A stretch of DNA of 10,853 bases from positions 1 to 10,853 of the forward strand of contig CALCKF010000067.1 in assembly GCA_937966095.1 (NCBI GenBank). The letters are read 5' to 3'. This DNA comes from an uncultured Eubacterium sp. (GTDB lineage Bacteria > Bacillota > Clostridia > Peptostreptococcales > Anaerovoracaceae). This document shows positions 7,025 to 10,853 of the stretch, piece by piece (positions within the stretch are counted from its first letter, which is position 1; each line of letters begins with the position of its first letter). The notes under the pieces are model-generated. The model saw only the letters and a list, made by a program, of their open reading frames with translations, made no database searches and was not told the origin of the DNA. The translations under genes and the position numbers were made by a program.

Positions 7025-7525
7025 TTATGTAACTGGAAGCTTTCTGAGTATTATATATGATATTATTCCTATCAGACTTCCGCTGATGATACCGGAAAAT
7101 ATCAGTATTGGAAAGTACAGAAATACTTTTATATTTGATACGAGGAACGCTGCAACGAGAAGTTGACCCAGATTATGCGCGACACCTCCTGCCATGGAAA
7201 CACCGGTTACTGAAAATAAACCGGTTTTTTTTAGAAGAACCATTACAAGCATGCTTAAAAAAGCTCCGGACATCGAATAGACGGCACCAAACAGCCCTGA
7301 AAAAAGAAGACCTCCTACCATTATCCTGATAATATTTATCAGAAGTGCGTATCGGGCTCCGAGATAGTACAGGGATACGATTATAACGAGATTGGCGATC
7401 CCCAGTTTTATGCCCGGTATTCCGGGATTAAAGGGGATAATCACCTCGATATATGAAAATATCAGTGCCAGGGCTGACAGGAGTGCAGCCAGTGTCAGCT
7501 TTTTTGTGTTATTTAATCTTTCCAT
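7025..7525 (-). CDS. Gx transporter family membrane protein (formerly heptaprenyl diphosphate synthase component I family)
   Basis: This 166-residue, very hydrophobic protein has about five or six membrane helices. The segment from residue 10 (LTLAALLSALALIFSYIEVI), then PFNPGIPGIKLGIANLV and the later GAVYSMSGAFLS and GGVAHNLGQLLVA, are recognisable features of the family. It was first named after heptaprenyl diphosphate synthase, but its small polytopic form resembles a substrate-binding membrane component of a transporter; the substrate is not established. Relatives often lie near flavin- or quinone-linked redox genes, and here it converges on rnf. I chose the ATG at 7523-7525 because family similarity starts right after it. 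A TTG at 7559-7561 would add 12 residues, but those codons coincide with the predicted promoter. No Shine-Dalgarno site precedes the ATG, so a leaderless mRNA is likely. Confidence 0.85.
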   Translation of the reverse strand: MERLNNTKKLTLAALLSALALIFSYIEVIIPFNPGIPGIKLGIANLVIIVSLYYLGARYALLINIIRIMVGGLLFSGLFGAVYSMSGAFLSMLVMVLLKKTGLFSVTGVSMAGGVAHNLGQLLVAAFLVSNIKVFLYFPILIFSGIISGSLIGIISYIILRKLPVT

Positions 7526-7532
7526 ATCAGAT

Positions 7533-7561
7533 ATTATATAACATAAAAGAGAGATCAACAA
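7533..7561 (-). promoter_or_regulatory. Predicted promoter of the Gx transporter gene, giving a leaderless mRNA
   Basis: On the minus strand TTGTTG (7556-7561) and TATAAT (7533-7538) are separated by exactly 17 bases. Only seven bases lie between the -10 and the ATG at 7523-7525, so transcription should start at or within a base or two of the start codon. Confidence 0.6.
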
Positions 7562-7598
7562 TTGTTTTGATGATGTGGAGATGATTTGTTAAAAAAAC

Positions 7599-7627
7599 TT
7601 GCCCGGCAGGATATGGTATGCTATACT
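7599..7627 (+). promoter_or_regulatory. Predicted sigma-A promoter of the ABC importer operon
   Basis: TTGCCC (7599-7604) and TATACT (7622-7627) are spaced by 17 bases, and TGC directly before TATACT gives an extended -10. Transcription should start near 7633-7635, leaving a leader of about 215 bases before the binding-protein ATG. It is back to back with the Gx gene promoter, with 37 bases between the two -35 boxes. Confidence 0.65.
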
Positions 7628-7641
7628 TGTAATGCGTTACA
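7628..7641. promoter_or_regulatory. Dyad TGTAA-N4-TTACA over the predicted transcription start, candidate operator
   Basis: TGTAA (7628-7632) and TTACA (7637-7641) are perfect inverted repeats around TGCG. They begin directly after the -10 box and cover the expected start site, a usual position for a repressor. No regulator gene is in the window, and the repressor family cannot be named from this site. Confidence 0.4.
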
Positions 7642-7849
7642 GAAGTATCGGTCGTATCTCTGAAGAGATCATAATAGTGAAAGTTTTTGGTGAAGCTGCT
7701 CAGAAAGGCAGATAACACAGTAATCTGAATATCGGAAACAATTGTCCAGGAAGGCTTTTGCCGGTCGGGAATGATCGGAAACGGCTGTTCTGGATTTTTT
7801 TGATTTCCGGGATAGATGCAGCTTCATGATGATCAGGAGAGAGGTAAAA
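7642..7849 (+). promoter_or_regulatory. Long non-coding leader of the ABC importer operon with hairpins and an imperfect direct repeat
   Basis: No gene is visible from 7526 to 7849. Inside the leader are small hairpins: ATCTC-TGAA-GAGAT near 7656-7669, and CCGGTC-GGGAAT-GATCGG at 7761-7778. A 20-base imperfect direct repeat starting TCGGAAAC lies at 7732-7751 and 7775-7794 (15 of 20 identical). TCCAG (7745-7749) can pair with CTGGA (7790-7794), directly before seven Ts (7795-7801), a weakly attenuator-like layout. I could not match it to a riboswitch class. The ribosome site of the next gene (AGGAGAGAGG, 7835-7844) is at its end. Confidence 0.4.
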
Positions 7850-9454
7850 ATGAAAAGAAATACAATCGTAAAAAAAGTCCTTACTGCTGCCGCTGTTATT
7901 GCAATATCGATGGGAATGGTCACAGGATGTGGAGGATCATCGGACAGCAAAGATGGCATATCGGTGTATATAGGAGGCACTATATTTGACTCAAGTCTCG
8001 ATCCCGTAAAAGGAGCGATGTCATATGGATATCCATTTACCAACAATGCTCTTACAAAAGTAGACCCGGAATCTGAATATATAGGGGATCTGGCTACCGG
8101 CTGGGAAATAAGTCCAGACGCATTAACATATACATTCAAGCTGCGTGAAGGCGTAAAATTCCATGATGGTTCAGATTTTAATGCTGATGATGTTGTTTTT
8201 ACGTATAATCAGGTAAAGGAAAATCAGGGAAACAATGAAAATGTAGATCTGAGCCGCCTTGCATCTGTGGAGGCAGCAGATGAGAATACTGTGGTATTCA
8301 GGTTAACAGAACCATACTCATCATTTCTTGATCAGACAGCATGCCTGGGTATAGTGCCTGACGATGGGTATGACAGCGAAAGCTTTGATACGAAGCCTGT
8401 GGGTACAGGCCCATGGAAGGTTGTGCAGTATGATACGGCTCAGAAGATAATAGTGGAGGCCAATGAGGATTATTACGGAACAGTGCCTTCCATAAAACAG
8501 GTCACTATACTTAATATGGAATCAGATACGGCTATAGCTAACGCCAAATCGGGAGAGCTTGATGTGGTGATGGTTGATCCGAATTATGCTGACGAGGAAG
8601 TCGAAGGTATGCATATAGAAAATCTCGAAACCATGGATGTCAGGCAGATAAGCCTTCCGGTAACAAAGGAAGTGGAATATACGACAGAAGACGGGCAGAC
8701 CGTTACAGTAGGCAATGATGTTACTTCAGACCCTGCTGTAAGAGAGGCCCTGGACATAGGGATAGACCGACAAAAAATAATAGATGATGCTCTTAACGGT
8801 ATAGGAAAGCCTGCAGAGGGTTTTACAGACAACCTCGTATGGGGCAATACCGGTAAATATGAGGATAACAGAAAAGATGAGGCGGCAAAGCTTCTGGAGG
8901 ATTCCGGCTGGATTATGGGAAAAGACGGCATATATGAAAAAAACGGACAGCAATGCCGGTTCACGGTATTTGCTCCAAGCGGGGATACAGCAAGATTTCA
9001 GCTTGCATCGGCTTTTGCTGAAGAAGCTAAGGAAATAGGTATAAAAATAGATGTAGATCAGAAGACCTGGGACGAGCTTTCGGTGCTGGCAAATTCCAAC
9101 GGAGTTGTGTGGGGATGGGGCCAGTTTGATCCAATAATACTTAAAAATCTGTTTTATTCAGATGAATTCACAGGTAAAGGGACCTCTAATACTGTGAGAT
9201 ATTCAAATGATCAAGTTGACCGCCTTATAGAAAGAGCAATAGATGCCAATAACAGAGATGAAGCTATAGCAGCCTGGAAGGAAGTACAGACATTGGCCTC
9301 AGGTGACAGAGCATATATTTATATAGTAAATATAGAGCACAGTTATTTCGTAAAGGACGGACTGGATATTTCGGTCGATACACAGATCCCTCATCCTCAT
9401 GGCCACGGAGCGCCGATAATAAATAATATGAACGAGTGGAAATTATCCAAGTAG
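7850..9454 (+). CDS. ABC transporter substrate-binding lipoprotein, family 5 (peptide/nickel type)
   Basis: This 534-residue protein has a lipoprotein signal peptide: KR near the N terminus, a hydrophobic stretch and lipobox V-T-G-C with Cys27 as the lipid anchor. The family-5 solute-binding fold follows, shown by YIGDLATGWEISPDALTYTF and LREGVKFHDGSDFNADDVVF early on, KPVGTGPWKV in the middle and DPAVREALDIGIDRQKI later. Family members deliver oligopeptides, nickel or metal chelates to an ABC importer at the outer face of the membrane. Near the end, HPHGH (residues 515-519) places three histidines together, suggesting a metal or metal-chelate ligand; peptides remain possible. The ATG at 7850 is chosen for the AGGAGAGAGG site just upstream and the resulting normal signal peptide; ATGs at 7826 and 7829 lack such a site. 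Two permease genes follow, the first after 64 bases. Confidence 0.9.
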   Translation: MKRNTIVKKVLTAAAVIAISMGMVTGCGGSSDSKDGISVYIGGTIFDSSLDPVKGAMSYGYPFTNNALTKVDPESEYIGDLATGWEISPDALTYTFKLREGVKFHDGSDFNADDVVFTYNQVKENQGNNENVDLSRLASVEAADENTVVFRLTEPYSSFLDQTACLGIVPDDGYDSESFDTKPVGTGPWKVVQYDTAQKIIVEANEDYYGTVPSIKQVTILNMESDTAIANAKSGELDVVMVDPNYADEEVEGMHIENLETMDVRQISLPVTKEVEYTTEDGQTVTVGNDVTSDPAVREALDIGIDRQKIIDDALNGIGKPAEGFTDNLVWGNTGKYEDNRKDEAAKLLEDSGWIMGKDGIYEKNGQQCRFTVFAPSGDTARFQLASAFAEEAKEIGIKIDVDQKTWDELSVLANSNGVVWGWGQFDPIILKNLFYSDEFTGKGTSNTVRYSNDQVDRLIERAIDANNRDEAIAAWKEVQTLASGDRAYIYIVNIEHSYFVKDGLDISVDTQIPHPHGHGAPIINNMNEWKLSK

Positions 9455-9518
9455 AGAAGATAGAAAAGTCACAGGATGTCAGAAGGGCTGCAGATGATAT
9501 CCGGAAAGGAGATCGCAT

Positions 9519-10502
9519 ATGAACAGGATGAAATATATTTGTTCAACTACATTCAGGATGCTTACACTGGTCATAGCAGTAAGCATACTTTCCTTCATAC
9601 TGGTATCTGCATCCCCGGTGGATCCGCTTACTGCGTATATAGGACCGGAATCTACATTATCAGATGAGGCTAAGGCAGAGATTGAGGAACACTGGGGTCT
9701 TGATGATCCTCCGGCAGAGAGATTTCTGACATGGGCGGACAATACGATTCATGGCGATCTGGGTACTTCGATAACATATAATATGCCGGTAGGAAAAGTG
9801 ATCCTTGACAGATTTAAATATTCTCTGGCGCTTATATTGGCAGCTTGGATCCTGTCCGGAGTATTAGGATTTATTGCGGGTATTATGGCAGGCCTCAGGC
9901 CCGGAAGTATTTTTGACAAATGTGTCAAGGCTTTCTGCCTTATATTGCAGTCCGCGCCTGTTTTCTGGTTTGGACTTCTCATGCTGACTGTATTTGCCGT
10001 TATTCTGGGATGGTTCCCCACAGGGCAGGCAGCTCCGGTATACAAGCTGGCGGATGATGTCACAGTATGGGACAGATTATATCATATGATATTGCCGTCG
10101 GTTACTTTGAGTATACTGGGAATAAGCAAGATAACTTTATATACAAGGCAGAAACTGATAGAGATAATGCATAGTGATTATATATTGTTTGCGAAGGCCA
10201 GGGGCGAAACGACGGGCCAGCTTGTAAGGCGGCATTGCCTGAGAAATATAGCAATGCCGGCTATAACACTGCAGTTTGCATCTTTCAGCGAACTTTTCGG
10301 CGGCATAGCCCTGGCGGAAACAGTGTTTTCATATCCTGGGCTTGGAAGCGCAATAACGGCGGCAGCAATGAATGCCGATGCTCCTTTGCTCATAGGAATA
10401 GCGATGTTCAGCGCAGTATTCGTTTTTGCAGGCAATTTCATAGCCAATATACTTTACGGTGTGATAGATCCGAGACTTAAGGAAGGAGGATATCATGCTT
10501 AA
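9519..10502 (+). CDS. ABC transporter permease, DppB/NikB type
   Basis: This 327-residue inner-membrane permease has the usual length and layout: an N-terminal helix (about 14-32) ending in the SASPVDP segment typical of the DppB side, a long extracytoplasmic loop with HWGLDDPPAERF, then further helices. The coupling segment contacting the ATPase is visible at 220-243 (DYILFAKARGETTGQLV onward), and YPGLGSA near 280 is also typical. It forms the channel with the next gene product for the substrate bound by the upstream lipoprotein. The ATG at 9519 has AAAGGAGAT at 9505-9513; a second ATG at 9528 is less well placed. The last eight bases overlap the next gene. Whether it serves a peptide (Dpp/Opp) or nickel (Nik) system cannot be settled, so I give no symbol. 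Confidence 0.92.
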   Translation: MNRMKYICSTTFRMLTLVIAVSILSFILVSASPVDPLTAYIGPESTLSDEAKAEIEEHWGLDDPPAERFLTWADNTIHGDLGTSITYNMPVGKVILDRFKYSLALILAAWILSGVLGFIAGIMAGLRPGSIFDKCVKAFCLILQSAPVFWFGLLMLTVFAVILGWFPTGQAAPVYKLADDVTVWDRLYHMILPSVTLSILGISKITLYTRQKLIEIMHSDYILFAKARGETTGQLVRRHCLRNIAMPAITLQFASFSELFGGIALAETVFSYPGLGSAITAAAMNADAPLLIGIAMFSAVFVFAGNFIANILYGVIDPRLKEGGYHA

Positions 10503-10853
10503 TCAGACGATATCGTCGAAAGAACCGAGACTGAAGCATCTGTCAATCAATACCAGAAAAAAACTGATGATATATATTGCTGCAGCAGGTATGTATCTGC
10601 TGATAATACTTATAGCAGGCATTGTGATGAATCCTTCTCTATATGGAGTGAATTATGCGGATAAGTTTCTGACTCCGTCTTTTGAGCACCTTTTCGGAAC
10701 AGACTTTATGGGGAGAGACATGTTCTGGAGAAGTGTGAAAGGGCTTTCCAACAGTATCCTTGTAGGACTTGCAGCATCTGCTGTCAGTTCAGTGATCGCA
10801 CTAGTTTTCGGAGTTGCTGCTGCTGTCATAGGAGGTAAGACGGATAGGTTCAT
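10495..10853 (+). CDS. ABC transporter permease, DppC/NikC type (3' truncated by the window edge)
   Basis: The frame opens with an ATG at 10495 that overlaps the end of the upstream permease by eight bases, with AAGGAAGGAGG ending at 10489 as ribosome site, and runs open to the window end (119 complete codons). A charged N terminus of about 24 residues precedes one membrane helix (about 25-45). Then comes HLFGTDFMGRDMF (65-77), the signature of the DppC/NikC side, followed by GLSNSILVGLAAS and another helix starting near 88. It pairs with the preceding permease to form the importer channel. About 60 per cent of a typical family protein, including the ATPase-coupling loop, lies beyond the edge. 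Genes for one or two ATPases would be expected next. Confidence 0.9.
   Translation, partial: MLNQTISSKEPRLKHLSINTRKKLMIYIAAAGMYLLIILIAGIVMNPSLYGVNYADKFLTPSFEHLFGTDFMGRDMFWRSVKGLSNSILVGLAASAVSSVIALVFGVAAAVIGGKTDRF

Noticed and set aside
6939..7166. Plus-strand 75-residue open frame after rnfB
   Set aside because: It runs through the terminator hairpin and is antisense to the Gx transporter gene.
7526..7561. Twelve-residue N-terminal extension of the Gx protein from a TTG
   Set aside because: The codons coincide with the predicted -35 and -10 boxes and family similarity begins at the downstream ATG.
7669..8139. 156-residue minus-strand open frame over the ABC leader and the start of the binding-protein gene
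   Set aside because: It is antisense to a clear lipoprotein gene, shows no recognisable domain and has the composition expected of a shadow frame.
8584..8964. 126-residue minus-strand open frame inside the binding-protein gene
   Set aside because: It is fully inside a well-supported gene on the other strand, serine-rich from reverse-complement codon effects, and lacks a known domain.

Overview
The window looks like chromosomal DNA from an anaerobic, low-to-moderate G+C member of the Bacillota, most likely class Clostridia. Three things suggest this: the six-gene Rnf operon has the order usual in Clostridia (C-D-G-E-A-B), strong purine-rich Shine-Dalgarno sites precede most genes, and isoleucine is written ATA very often in every gene. 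That uniform codon habit gives no sign of recent transfer within the window. I see no rRNA, tRNA, CRISPR array, insertion sequence or prophage gene.

Bases 1-1730 are the end of a molybdenum-cofactor maturation operon. It holds the 3' part of an XdhC-family gene, then a gene fusing a MobA/MocA-like nucleotidyltransferase to a histidine phosphatase, closed by an intrinsic terminator. The enzyme they serve, presumably a molybdenum hydroxylase or aldehyde oxidoreductase, would lie upstream of the window.

Bases 1731-6998 are the rnf unit. An A-tract-rich region, an extended -10 promoter and a leader with a long interrupted hairpin next to the Shine-Dalgarno site precede rnfC, rnfD, rnfG, rnfE, rnfA and rnfB. 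The genes overlap or nearly touch and end at a perfect bidirectional terminator. Together they encode the membrane complex that passes electrons from reduced ferredoxin to NAD+ and exports Na+ or H+. The flavin transferase ApbE, needed to flavinylate RnfD and RnfG, is not in the window.

Bases 7025-7561 carry, on the minus strand and converging on rnf, a small membrane protein of the Gx transporter family (old name: heptaprenyl diphosphate synthase component I). Its promoter is so close to the start codon that the mRNA is probably leaderless.

Bases 7599 to the end begin a family-5 ABC importer operon, divergent from the Gx gene. It has a strong promoter, a dyad over the predicted transcription start and a leader of about 215 bases. 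Then come a substrate-binding lipoprotein, a DppB/NikB-type permease and the first 119 codons of a DppC/NikC-type permease. ATPase genes would be expected beyond the right edge. A histidine-rich motif near the C terminus of the binding protein hints at a metal or metal-chelate substrate, but peptides remain possible.

I found no wholly new multi-gene system. The best leads are the structured rnf leader, the nucleotidyltransferase-phosphatase fusion, the cysteine tail of RnfE, the probable leaderless Gx gene and the regulated-looking leader of the ABC operon.
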